DNA of 64,000 bases from contig CABHOV010000025.1 in NCBI GenBank assembly GCA_902168185.1, positions 124,001-188,000 on the forward strand, written 5' to 3'. This DNA is from an uncultured Bacteroides sp. (GTDB taxonomy: Bacteria; Bacteroidota; Bacteroidia; Cytophagales; Cyclobacteriaceae). The notes beneath the pieces were generated by a model, which saw nothing but the letters and a program-made list of their open reading frames with translations, did not search any database and was not told where the DNA came from. Both the position numbers and the translations under genes were made by a program. How positions within the stretch are numbered: the stretch's first letter is position 1; each line of letters opens with the position of its first letter. Positions 8,964 through 16,883 of the stretch are shown here, piece by piece.

Positions 8964-9419
8964 TTACGAATGCTCTGCAATGTGCATTTCTTTTCTTCGC
9001 TTCGCATCGATAGAATAGCGTCCTGCACCAAACACCATGAATGTGACCAAACCAACTAAGACAACAATGGAAAGCCAGAGTTCCATATGCTGGCCTATAG
9101 AAAGAAAACCTTTTGGAGCATTAACCATAAATACAGCTCCAATCAATATCGGGATCTGTATGAGGCACGCTATACGCGTGAATAGTCCGAATGCGATCAT
9201 CGGTCCTCCGCAGATATGTGCAAACACTATATAGTGCTCTAATGTCATTCCGGCAAAGTAAAGATTTATACCATCGGTTGTCATTTCCAGTTCATGCATG
9301 TGCGTGATGAAATACAATCCTTTGTAGGTGATAAATACTCCAAGTGCAACGCGGAATATATCCAGAAAACCAGGGCGGTGATTGTTACCCCACTTTTCTA
9401 CATCGGTGATAACGCTCAT
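8964..9419 (-). CDS. DoxX family membrane protein
   Basis: 151 residues from the ATG at 9419 (MSVITDVEKW); an in-frame upstream start would add eight residues. Four hydrophobic helices, conserved-looking FRVALGVFITYKGLYF near the start, AHICGGPMIAFGLFTRIACLIQIPILIGAVFMVN in the middle and a basic tail (DAKRRKE). This is the DoxX/SURF4-like fold of small inner-membrane proteins found with oxidoreductases or thiol stress systems. Its biochemical role is not settled. It stands alone, with its own terminator. Confidence 0.85.
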   Translation of the reverse strand: MSVITDVEKWGNNHRPGFLDIFRVALGVFITYKGLYFITHMHELEMTTDGINLYFAGMTLEHYIVFAHICGGPMIAFGLFTRIACLIQIPILIGAVFMVNAPKGFLSIGQHMELWLSIVVLVGLVTFMVFGAGRYSIDAKRRKEMHIAEHS

Positions 9420-9487
9420 AATTTTTATTGTTGATCTATACAAAGTTTACGAAAATGCTTTCGTAAAACCTAGAAGAATATAACAAT

Positions 9488-9871
9488 TTACAGACCCTGA
9501 GTGAGCGGTCTCTGATTTTCATTCCAAAGGCGAATGAACCAGTAAATGATAAAAGGTATTGTCCCAAAGAAAATAAAGAGGAGTATCCAGAGTATCTTTT
9601 CAGTCTGATCAAGTTGTTTGTTCAGCGCAGCATGTACAATGTAAAATACATGGAGGAAAAGTGATATGAATGTGAGTACAATAATCGGGACGATAAATGA
9701 TAGGACACCAGCTATGACTGCAGACTCAGAAGGTTCGTAATCCTGACCCTGGCTTGCTTCAACGGTTGAAAGTATAAAGTGAAATATCTGGTAGAATATA
9801 TAGCCGGATAAAATGAAGGGCACGATAGTAAATATACCGAGCAGAATTTTTTGGGTCTTATTCAGGTTCAT
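9488..9871 (-). CDS. Small three-helix membrane protein
   Basis: 127 residues with three strongly hydrophobic segments (about 10-34, 51-76, 90-112). Between helices 1 and 2 lies an acidic loop (EASQGQDYEPSESA). The last segment FGTIPFIIYWFIRLWNENQRP resembles the phospholipase-D N-terminal-like membrane domain that ends with IYWF and a basic or polar tail. There is no enzymatic motif. It follows the RRM gene on the same strand but a strong terminator lies between them, so it is probably transcribed separately. Confidence 0.7.
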   Translation of the reverse strand: MNLNKTQKILLGIFTIVPFILSGYIFYQIFHFILSTVEASQGQDYEPSESAVIAGVLSFIVPIIVLTFISLFLHVFYIVHAALNKQLDQTEKILWILLFIFFGTIPFIIYWFIRLWNENQRPLTQGL

Positions 9872-9906
9872 GACTTTAGAATTATATAGTATGAAACGAA
9901 TATAAA

Positions 9907-9936
9907 AAAAACTGCCCGGTATATACCGGGCAGTTT
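9907..9936 (-). terminator. Intrinsic terminator after the RRM gene
   Basis: A perfect 30-base palindrome (AAAACTGCCCGGTAT and its complement). On the minus strand it is followed by TTTT then ATA, placing it 26 bases after the RRM protein stop. Confidence 0.88.
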
Positions 9937-9962
9937 TCCGAGTCTTTGGTTATTCCTCCGAA

Positions 9963-10289
9963 TTAATAATCGTTGTTATTATTTCTGCGGTTGAAACCAC
10001 CGCCACCACCACTTCTGTATCCACCACCGCCACTGCGAGGTGCATCAGACTTAGGTCTTGCTTCGTTCACTACGAGGGTTTTGCCCAGGAAGTTGAATCC
10101 GTTAAGGCTAGTGATAGCTTGACGGCCAGCAGCGTCATCCGCCATTTCGATAAAACCGAAACCGCGACTGCGTTGCGTTACTTTGTCCATGATAATCTTG
10201 GCTGAAGAAACTTCGCCATACTCTTCGAATAATCCCTTCAATTCCTGTTCGGATGCCTTAAAAGGGATGTTGGCAACGTAAATGTTCAT
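9963..10289 (-). CDS. RRM-domain RNA-binding protein with Gly-rich tail
   Basis: 108 residues. One RNA-recognition motif occupies residues 2-80 with RNP2 IYVANI (3-8) and RNP1 RGFGFIEM (42-49), whose aromatic residues stack on RNA bases. The tail is glycine/arginine/asparagine-rich (SGGGGYRSGGGGGFNRRNNNN), as in bacterial cold-inducible RRM proteins that bind single-stranded RNA. In Bacteroidota, which often lack Hfq, such proteins are thought to act as global post-transcriptional regulators. The gene is monocistronic, with a strong terminator and an AT-rich leader holding a hairpin at 10363-10378. Confidence 0.95.
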   Translation of the reverse strand: MNIYVANIPFKASEQELKGLFEEYGEVSSAKIIMDKVTQRSRGFGFIEMADDAAGRQAITSLNGFNFLGKTLVVNEARPKSDAPRSGGGGYRSGGGGGFNRRNNNNDY

Positions 10290-10838
10290 TGTTTAAAAGA
10301 TAAATGAGAAAATTAATTTTTGAAAACTGACAGACTCGACTGGAACTACTCGCGAATGACTTCTGAGGGTGGCCTCAGTGAAGCTTGACAATTAACAACT
10401 GCAAAATAAAAAGATTTTTTTGATTTTTAACAATTTTTGTTTTCTGGCGTTTTTGAGCTAAAAAAAGCGTTTTTGATAGACTTAAATTTCATTCGCACCA
10501 AAAGCAAACAAAATGAGAAGCTTCAAAAATGATAAATTCTATGATGTGGACACAGTTGAGTGTTACGACATGCAGCTATAAAAATGCTATAGTGAGGTGA
10601 TCGTTAAGTAGATGTTCATGTATGTAGTTGATGCATGAAATAAAAAAGATGACCAGATATACCTGTATAGTTTTAGGGTGTGTTCATGTGCATTTATACC
10701 TTTTTAAAAGTGTGTGTGGTGTGTACTTAAATTATTTTCATTTCATCGGTTGAGTGTTTTTCAATTCATTTATATTACCGGTAAATATAGATTTAATCGT
10801 ACAGTATACATTTATAACTAAATATTGATTGCCTACCG
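10290..10838. other. 549-base divergent intergenic region
   Basis: AT-rich spacer between the divergent RRM and GH20 genes. It holds the RRM leader hairpin, long A and T runs, and two exact copies of GCGTTTTTGA at 10447-10456 and 10467-10476, spaced 20 bp (two helical turns). I see no convincing gene; a 22-codon ATG frame at 10513-10581 is not distinguishable from chance. Confidence 0.6.
10363..10378 (-). promoter_or_regulatory. Hairpin in the 5' leader of the RRM gene
   Basis: CTGAGG (10363-10368) and CCTCAG (10373-10378) form a 6-bp stem with a 4-base loop, extendable with a small bulge (CTTC against GAAG). It lies about 75-90 bases upstream of the RRM start codon. A weak candidate -7 element, TATTTTG on the minus strand (10402-10408), lies just upstream, so the hairpin would be near the transcript's 5' end. 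Confidence 0.4.
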
Positions 10839-13403
10839 ATGAGAGTTTTTCTTTTTGCTGTAATGGTGCTGACTTCGCTTTCAGCACAATCACAATCCAC
10901 CATATTTGATGCAAAGAATATAAAAGTACAATGGGAAGTTATAGAGAACAGTCATCAGAATAAATCCCAATTTCAATCTGCTTTTACATTTACAAATACA
11001 GGCAAAACTGATTTACCAAAACAAGGTTGGACATTGTATTTTAATTTCGTGCGTACGGTCGATCCGGCTTCTACAACAGGAGGCGTTACGATCGAGCGGG
11101 TGAATGGTGATTTGTTTCGATTATTTCCAAAAGCAGATTTTCAGGGAATCAAAGCTGGTAATTCACTGCGCGTGGAATTTGTTTCAAGCGACTGGGTAGT
11201 AAACTTCACCGATGGCCCTGCGGGTATATATATAGTCTGGAACGATGCTCCATCAAAAGGTATACCGATAACAAACTATACCATCAAGCCATCCACCGAA
11301 CCTAAACAATACTTACGATTTCCAGGAGACAAAATCGGTTTGATAACACCTGCGATCACATACGATCAGAATAAAACTATACTTCCGGTGGCTCCAGATA
11401 AATTGACGAAAGTTTTCCCAACTCCGGTTACGTACCAGGAGAATCCCGGAGCTTTTGTTCTATCAAAGGATGTTGCTATTGTGACAGACCCTGCGTTTGC
11501 AAATGAAGCAGAACTTTTGGCGACTGATCTGTCGGGTATATTCAAGACGAAGCCTGCTATATCTACTGCTGGTAATACAAGCGCAAAGCACATTCAGTTG
11601 CAAAAAAATAGTGATGCTCCGGAGGCATACCAGCTTAGCATTACAAATGAAAAGATCACGATTGCCGCATCATCCGGGGCCGGAATTTTTTATGGCATTC
11701 AGTCACTTAAAACATTGTTGCCACCACAATCTTTTACAAAGGCTCAAACGGCTATTGAAGTTCCAAACGTTCAGGTAACCGATGCACCAAGATTTCCGCA
11801 CCGCGCGTTCTTTCTGGATGTATCGAGAAATTTTCAGCGCAAGCAGCAAATCTTGAAATTGCTTGACCTGATGGCCTTGTATAAATTAAATGTACTTCAC
11901 TTTCATTTGAACGATGATGAAGGATGGAGACTCGAAATCCCTTCGCTACCGGAGCTTACGCAAGTCGGGTCGAAGCGTGGTCACACCGGTGACAACAATG
12001 CAAATTTACCACCATCGTATGGCTCAGGACCGGATATAAACAACGCTTACGGTACAGGTTATTATTCACAAACCGACTATATAGATATACTGAAGTATGC
12101 TATGGCCCGACACATTCGCGTGATACCGGAGATTGAAACCCCAGGCCATGCGAGAGCTGCAGTAAAATCAATGGACGCACGGTATGAAAGACTCATGAAG
12201 GAAGGCAAAAAGGACGCAGCCGAAAAATATTTATTGCACGATCCTGAAGATAAGTCGGTATATAGATCCGTGCAAGGGTGGAATGACAACGTGATGAATG
12301 TAGCAATGCCTTCCACATATGCGTTTCTGGAAAAGGTGGTGGATGAAGTCATAGACCTATACAAGCGTGCAGGCGTACCGTTGACAACGATTCATTTTGG
12401 CGGTGATGAGGTACCGGCAGGTGTATGGGAAAAGTCACCTGCGTGTCAAAAGCTGATAAATGAAAATGCATCGGTTAACAACGTTGATGACCTCTGGTAT
12501 TATTTCTTCGGCAAGGTCAATACAATGTTGCAGAGTAAAGGACTTGGACTGTACGGATGGGAAGAGATTTCCATGCGCAAGACGAAGCTTGATGGTAATA
12601 ACCATTATATACCGAATCCTGATTTTGTAAAGGATCATCTGCAGGTAGATGTCTGGAATAACGTTCTTGGCTGGGGTGCAGAAGATTTGGCTTATCAATT
12701 AGCGAATGCAGGCTACAAAGTAGTACTGTCGTGTGTCAGCAATCTATACTTTGATATGGCGTATCAGAAATCTTTCGATGAGCCTGGGTATTATTGGGGC
12801 GCCTTTGTAGATATAGATAAACCTTACTATTTCATTCCGTACGATTATTTCAAGAACGCAAAGGAAGACAAGTTCGGGAATGCCTTGAACAAGTCAATTT
12901 TTACAGGGAAGGCTCGGCTCACCGATTACGGTAAGTCAAATATACTGGGGATCCAGGGATTGCTATGGTCAGAAACTGTACAAGGGCCTGAGCGCATGGA
13001 GTATATGATGCTGCCCAAAATGTTTGGACTGGCAGAAAGAGCGTGGGCGAAGGATCCTGCCTGGGCAACAGAGAAAAACGAAACACAAAGCGAGAAACTA
13101 TATCAGCAGGCATGGTCTGAATTTGTTACTGTTGTTGGATCAAGAGAGCTGCCGCGTCTTGACTTTTATAGCGGAGGATTTAACTATCGGATACCATCGC
13201 CCGGTGCGGTTGTAAAGGATGGAAAAGTAGATGTAAACATACAATTGCCTGGTTTCGTGGTTCGCTATACAACGGACGGAAAAGAGCCAACAGTGAAGAG
13301 TGCTATATATAGCGGACCCATAGTTAAGAAGGGAACAGTCAAGTTGAAGGCATTTAATCAGAAGGGAAGAGGAGGGAAGACCATCACGATTACCAATCCA
13401 TAA
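10839..13403 (+). CDS. Beta-N-acetylhexosaminidase (chitobiase type), GH20
   Basis: 854 residues with a signal peptide (MRVFLFAVMVLTSLSAQSQS). Domains in order: chitobiase N-terminal carbohydrate-binding-like domain (about 25-165), GH20b alpha/beta domain (about 190-320), GH20 TIM barrel (about 320-745) with the catalytic Asp523-Glu524 pair in HFGGDEV and the HFHLNDDEGWRLEIPSLPELT signature, and the C-terminal chitobiase domain (VRYTTDGKEPTVKSAIYSGPI). It removes terminal beta-linked GlcNAc or GalNAc by substrate-assisted catalysis, in the periplasm or at the surface; there is no T9SS tail. The NagX-like gene starts 7 bases later, so the pair probably handles GlcNAc-containing glycans. Confidence 0.95.
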   Translation: MRVFLFAVMVLTSLSAQSQSTIFDAKNIKVQWEVIENSHQNKSQFQSAFTFTNTGKTDLPKQGWTLYFNFVRTVDPASTTGGVTIERVNGDLFRLFPKADFQGIKAGNSLRVEFVSSDWVVNFTDGPAGIYIVWNDAPSKGIPITNYTIKPSTEPKQYLRFPGDKIGLITPAITYDQNKTILPVAPDKLTKVFPTPVTYQENPGAFVLSKDVAIVTDPAFANEAELLATDLSGIFKTKPAISTAGNTSAKHIQLQKNSDAPEAYQLSITNEKITIAASSGAGIFYGIQSLKTLLPPQSFTKAQTAIEVPNVQVTDAPRFPHRAFFLDVSRNFQRKQQILKLLDLMALYKLNVLHFHLNDDEGWRLEIPSLPELTQVGSKRGHTGDNNANLPPSYGSGPDINNAYGTGYYSQTDYIDILKYAMARHIRVIPEIETPGHARAAVKSMDARYERLMKEGKKDAAEKYLLHDPEDKSVYRSVQGWNDNVMNVAMPSTYAFLEKVVDEVIDLYKRAGVPLTTIHFGGDEVPAGVWEKSPACQKLINENASVNNVDDLWYYFFGKVNTMLQSKGLGLYGWEEISMRKTKLDGNNHYIPNPDFVKDHLQVDVWNNVLGWGAEDLAYQLANAGYKVVLSCVSNLYFDMAYQKSFDEPGYYWGAFVDIDKPYYFIPYDYFKNAKEDKFGNALNKSIFTGKARLTDYGKSNILGIQGLLWSETVQGPERMEYMMLPKMFGLAERAWAKDPAWATEKNETQSEKLYQQAWSEFVTVVGSRELPRLDFYSGGFNYRIPSPGAVVKDGKVDVNIQLPGFVVRYTTDGKEPTVKSAIYSGPIVKKGTVKLKAFNQKGRGGKTITITNP

Positions 13404-13410
13404 TCCCGTC

Positions 13411-14604
13411 ATGTACAACGCACTCACTGCACAGCGCATTCTATCAATCGATGCATTTCGTGGAATCACCATCCTGGTCATGATTTTCGTAAATGAACTG
13501 GCCGGTGTGCAAGGTATACCACTGTGGATGAAACACATGCCAGCGGATGCCGATGCTATGACCTTTGTCGATATGGTGTTTCCTGCTTTCCTTTTCATTG
13601 TAGGAATGTCAATACCTTTCGCAATTAATAATCGCCTCTCCAAAGGAGATAACATTGGACAGTTACAACTTCATATTCTCTTTCGAACCATCGGTTTGAT
13701 TGTGCTGGGTGTTTTTATGGTAAATGCCGAAGGCGGTTATAATGAAGAGGCAATGGGCATGTCGATTGCGCTATGGTCGTTATTATTTTATGCAGGTGTT
13801 ATACTGATTTGGAACGTATATACTTTTAAATCCAAAGCTGTTATTTATACATTGCGGGCTATCGGTATAGCATTGTTACTGGTACTTGCATTTATATACA
13901 AAGGTGGTGAAGATGGTACGCAGTCTTTAACGCCACAATGGTGGGGCATCCTGGGATTAATCGGCTGGGCATATTTGATTGCCTGTATACTATATCAGCT
14001 ACTCAGTGGGAAGTTATTTGCCATCATCGTGGCGATTGGTGTATGCATTTTATTCTACGCGGCAGGACGATCGTATATGGCCGACAGTTCTGCGGTGATG
14101 CGTTGGATGAGCGGGCAAACAGGACACGCTACACATACGGCTATTGTGCTCTGTGGTATTGCAGTGTCGCTGATATTTTTCGATACCAAGCAAAAGAGAA
14201 GTGACTCGCAGCGATTCATGTTCATATTCGCATTCGCAGCCATTGTATTTATAGCAGGGTTTGTGCTTCGTCCATACTATACTATATCCAAGATTTATGC
14301 AACGCCAACGTGGAGCTTGTATAGTGCAGGATTCTGTAGCCTGATCTTCGCGTTTTTATATTGGTTGATCGATTTGAAAAAAATCAGCGGTTGGACTGCC
14401 TTCTTTAAACCGGCTGCCTCGAACCCTTTGTTAACTTACATTATTCCCTTCATTTTGTATGCGCTGTTTAGGCTTCTGCACATTGAATGGCCGGATCTGT
14501 TTTATGAGGGAACTGTTGGTATTATTTGGTCGGCTGTATATGCCATTACGATTATGGCATTTGTAATCGGCTTGAATAAATTAAAGATCAAACTCCAGTT
14601 ATAG
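13411..14604 (+). CDS. NagX/HGSNAT-like transmembrane acyltransferase
   Basis: 397 residues with about ten predicted transmembrane helices. The N-terminal RILSIDAFRGITILVMIFVNE and the following HMPADADAMTFVDMVFPAFLFIVGMSIPFAI match the heparan-alpha-glucosaminide N-acetyltransferase family (DUF5009/HGSNAT), called NagX in N-acetylglucosamine clusters. Family members transfer acetyl groups across the membrane to glucosamine. The gene is 7 bases behind the GH20 hexosaminidase and almost certainly cotranscribed, which supports a role in amino-sugar use. Substrate not proven by sequence. Confidence 0.88.
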   Translation: MYNALTAQRILSIDAFRGITILVMIFVNELAGVQGIPLWMKHMPADADAMTFVDMVFPAFLFIVGMSIPFAINNRLSKGDNIGQLQLHILFRTIGLIVLGVFMVNAEGGYNEEAMGMSIALWSLLFYAGVILIWNVYTFKSKAVIYTLRAIGIALLLVLAFIYKGGEDGTQSLTPQWWGILGLIGWAYLIACILYQLLSGKLFAIIVAIGVCILFYAAGRSYMADSSAVMRWMSGQTGHATHTAIVLCGIAVSLIFFDTKQKRSDSQRFMFIFAFAAIVFIAGFVLRPYYTISKIYATPTWSLYSAGFCSLIFAFLYWLIDLKKISGWTAFFKPAASNPLLTYIIPFILYALFRLLHIEWPDLFYEGTVGIIWSAVYAITIMAFVIGLNKLKIKLQL

Positions 14605-14612
14605 CGATATCA

Positions 14613-15442
14613 CTAAGCCATAACCGCAAGCATTGTAAATATAGGTTTACCGAATTCAGCATGTCCATTTACCTGGATTACACTTTCTGCTTCTGTGGGG
14701 GAAAGCCCTTTGGTGAATAATTTCCAGGCATCGTCACCTGGTATAGTAATGTTGCAATCCACTGCTTCGGTTGGTTCAGTAAATTTCCATGCATCATGTT
14801 TATGAATGATAGACCACTGTCCACCAGCTTCACCTGTGATATGTACTCTTACAACGGTACCTTCAGGCGCAGGAGTGGAGCGATAATGATGTGGAAGCGC
14901 CTGCATAAATGTATCCAGAACAGGGAAGTATAGTGTACGCGTGGCAATCCCGGGTTTATCAACAGCTTCACGAATCTGCTGCTGATGATGCCACTTCTCG
15001 GTATACTCCCGCGCGATGTTAACCAATTGAGCGATTTATCTTCACCAGCCCAGCCCACAGAAAAAATGGCTTCCTCCATGGGATTAAGTGAGGCAAGGTG
15101 CGTATAGTATGCATGTCCCGTTGTCTCCAATAGATCAATCAAAACAACGGGGCTCAACCGTTTCATTGCTTTTACCCAATCAGCGTTCAGTCGATTGAGA
15201 AAGTTTACCAGGTCCTGGTATGATTGAATATTTTCCGGTGCTTCCCCAAAATGACGGTCACGTGATATGGATAATGTTCTGAGATTACCATCCAGTAAAT
15301 GACCTGCTATATCTTTTACCGTCCACTGTTTAGCGCGCGTTTTTTTATTCCAGTCTTCGGGAGTTAAAGACTTCAGAAGTTCAATTAATTTTTGATCAAG
15401 TATAGGAAAGAGATGCAGTGTTGAAATGGGAACCCTCATCAC
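14613..15442 (-). pseudogene. Maleylpyruvate isomerase/DinB-like protein, frameshifted
   Basis: Two overlapping minus-strand frames together encode one ~275-residue protein of the MDMPI/DinB-like superfamily. The 5' frame (from 15442/15439) runs LLKSLTPEDWNKKTRAKQWTVKDIAGHLLDG through GWAGEDKSLNW. The 3' frame continues NIAREYTEKWHHQQQIREAV, the usual next block, and carries the C-terminal SCP2-like domain. The junction is at 15019-15022 (TTAA), where one base is missing. It is either a sequencing error or a true frameshift. Such proteins are thiol-dependent, metal-binding transferases of mostly unknown substrate. The start overlaps the stop of the upstream small gene (GTG at 15442, ATG at 15439), indicating translational coupling. 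Confidence 0.8.
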
Positions 15443-15663
15443 TTTTTACCGGATAACTCATCGAGACGTCTTCGTTCACCTGGAGTCAGGCTATCGATAC
15501 CACGAGTATTGATTTTATCTAACAACCGATCCAACTCGTCCAATCGTTGTTTACGCATCGCGTTATAGCGATCATCTTTGGTTTCGAGATTTTTCCCGAA
15601 GATGCTGTTGCGGAAAAAATATATAAGAATCGCTACGACAATAAGAGTTCCATAAAGACCCAT
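15439..15663 (-). CDS. Small membrane protein with C-terminal DUF6576-like helix pair
   Basis: About 74 residues from the ATG at 15663; a GTG at 15669 is also possible. One N-terminal transmembrane helix (LYGTLIVVAILIYFF) is followed by a soluble tail rich in charged residues. Its end, LDRLLDKINTRGIDSLTPGERRRLDELSGK, resembles the short helical motif found at the end of Bacteroidota rhomboid-like proteins (DUF6576). The stop TGA overlaps the start of the downstream DinB-like gene. Function unknown. Confidence 0.75.
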   Translation of the reverse strand: MGLYGTLIVVAILIYFFRNSIFGKNLETKDDRYNAMRKQRLDELDRLLDKINTRGIDSLTPGERRRLDELSGKK

Positions 15664-15676
15664 ATGCACGAAATGT

Positions 15677-15724
15677 ATTCTGTTAAGATAGGAAATGGAT
15701 CACAATTCCTGACCTTAACAGAAT
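15677..15724 (-). other. Stem-loop between head-GIN gene and small membrane gene
   Basis: ATTCTGTTAAG at 15677-15687 is complementary to 15714-15724, and AGGAA (15690-15694) to TTCCT (15706-15710). No T-run follows on the minus strand, so it may be an mRNA-stabilising or attenuating structure rather than a terminator. Confidence 0.55.
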
Positions 15725-15733
15725 ATAATTTTT

Positions 15734-16459
15734 TTAATAAGCGCGGTCGACCGTACCGGATCCGTAGATTTTTTTGACAGCTGTTTTGGTATTGCCCTTG
15801 TGTTTTACAGAGCCGCTTCCCAGGATAATAGCATCAATGTTGTTGGCTACGTTAAGTTCACAGGTTCCGCTTCCGCTAACTTTAGCTTTGGCAGTTTCAA
15901 GTGGACAGCTAAAACCTTTCAAAGCTCCTGTTCCACTCACCACGGCATCGATCGATGTGGCGTAACCTTTTAAAGTCAGCGTTCCGCTTCCGCTAACTTC
16001 TGCTTTTACTGTATTGCCTTTGATATCCACATCCATACTTCCATTTCCGTTTACCCCCAGTGTTATATAGTCGGCAGCAATGGAATTTTCAGAGATAACT
16101 TTTCCACCACCATTTACCTGCAAGTCGTTCAGATTTTTTACGCTTACATATACTTTCATGGTAGGGTTAAGTTTGATGTCATCAATTTTTGCCCAAAGAC
16201 TTTTGTTCGGGTTTTCCGGTTTACGTTCCATGTTGATTTGAAGAACACCGTTCTCAACTTTAATCTCCGTCAGTGAGTAAACTTCTGTGAGCGCCTCAAC
16301 AGTAACTTCCTGTTTATTGGTTTGCTTCAGATACACCGTGTAGTTAGAGTTGACATAGATTCCTTTAAAATCAGGAAGTTCGAGCGTCTTTTTGGTAGTC
16401 TGCGCAAAAGCAGCAGAGGCAAAGAGAGCAAGCGCACAAATGACGAATGCTTTTTTCAT
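15734..16459 (-). CDS. Head-GIN domain protein (DUF2807), exported
   Basis: 241 residues with a clean signal peptide (MKKAFVICALALFASAAFAQ). The rest is a right-handed beta-solenoid-like DUF2807 domain with the repeating G-S/N-G-T/S pattern (VNGNGSMDVDIKG, VSGSGTLTLKG, VSGTGALKG, VSGSGTCELN, GSGSVKHKG, YGSGTVDRAY). These proteins are common in Bacteroidota envelopes and have no known enzymatic role. A stem-loop separates it from the next minus-strand gene. Confidence 0.9.
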   Translation of the reverse strand: MKKAFVICALALFASAAFAQTTKKTLELPDFKGIYVNSNYTVYLKQTNKQEVTVEALTEVYSLTEIKVENGVLQINMERKPENPNKSLWAKIDDIKLNPTMKVYVSVKNLNDLQVNGGGKVISENSIAADYITLGVNGNGSMDVDIKGNTVKAEVSGSGTLTLKGYATSIDAVVSGTGALKGFSCPLETAKAKVSGSGTCELNVANNIDAIILGSGSVKHKGNTKTAVKKIYGSGTVDRAY

Positions 16460-16883
16460 GTTGATTGAATTGAATTATAGGGATCAAGTAAGTATCACTC
16501 AGGTAAATTATAAAATCATCCTGACGATTAAAAGGGACATTGAACGGTTGAAACGGTATATTTCCTTGCGAATCAGGACTAAACCTTACTTCCCCTTTCG
16601 GAAAATAGCTTTCATAATCAGTATAAATGCTATTCCACCGATACACATCAGCAGTAAAACGGTAGGGGTTATCTGGTTGACGGCATGCATATTTCCTTGT
16701 GTTTACAAGGTAAAATTACGGATTCAAAACAGAAGTTTCAGTAAGTTTAAGGTAAAGCACGAATATTTATCACGGCCATAGTACCGCCAAAAGAACTGTT
16801 CATTACTGAAAATTTGTTGTGCTAAATATTTGGATTGAATGCGACTTTGCGTTGTTATTTATACTCAGAATCAAGTATAGCAT
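16460..16883. other. 424-base intergenic region
   Basis: Spacer between the minus-strand head-GIN gene and the plus-strand SAM-hydrolase-like gene. Apart from the possible 34-residue frame (16586-16690) and its upstream hairpin I find nothing. The two longer overlapping frames here lack protein-like composition. Confidence 0.5.
16586..16690 (-). CDS. Possible 34-residue single-helix membrane peptide
   Basis: ATG at 16690, TAA at 16586-16588. The peptide begins MHAVNQITPTVLLLMCIGG, runs on as a hydrophobic helix (about residues 10-26) and ends with a basic tail (KAIFRKGK), a typical single-pass topology with cytoplasmic C-terminus. An AAGGA sequence lies a few bases before the ATG, within a hairpin CCTTGT/ACAAGG (16695-16710). 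No homologue is known to me; the support is the helix, the basic end and the AAGGA, and the frame could still be chance. Confidence 0.35.
   Translation of the reverse strand: MHAVNQITPTVLLLMCIGGIAFILIMKAIFRKGK

Noticed and set aside
10513-10581. 22-codon ATG frame (MRSFKNDKFYDVDTVECYDM...)
   Set aside because: No ribosome-binding site, no hydrophobic or motif character; such a length is expected by chance in a 549-base AT-rich spacer.
13140-13655. 171-residue antisense frame across the GH20/NagX junction
   Set aside because: It spans the ends of two well-supported genes on the other strand and shows no domain features.
16371-16781. Two overlapping 91- and 129-residue frames on opposite strands
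   Set aside because: Both run over the head-GIN gene start and the spacer, with no recognisable domain; the minus frame is a shift of the neighbouring sequence.
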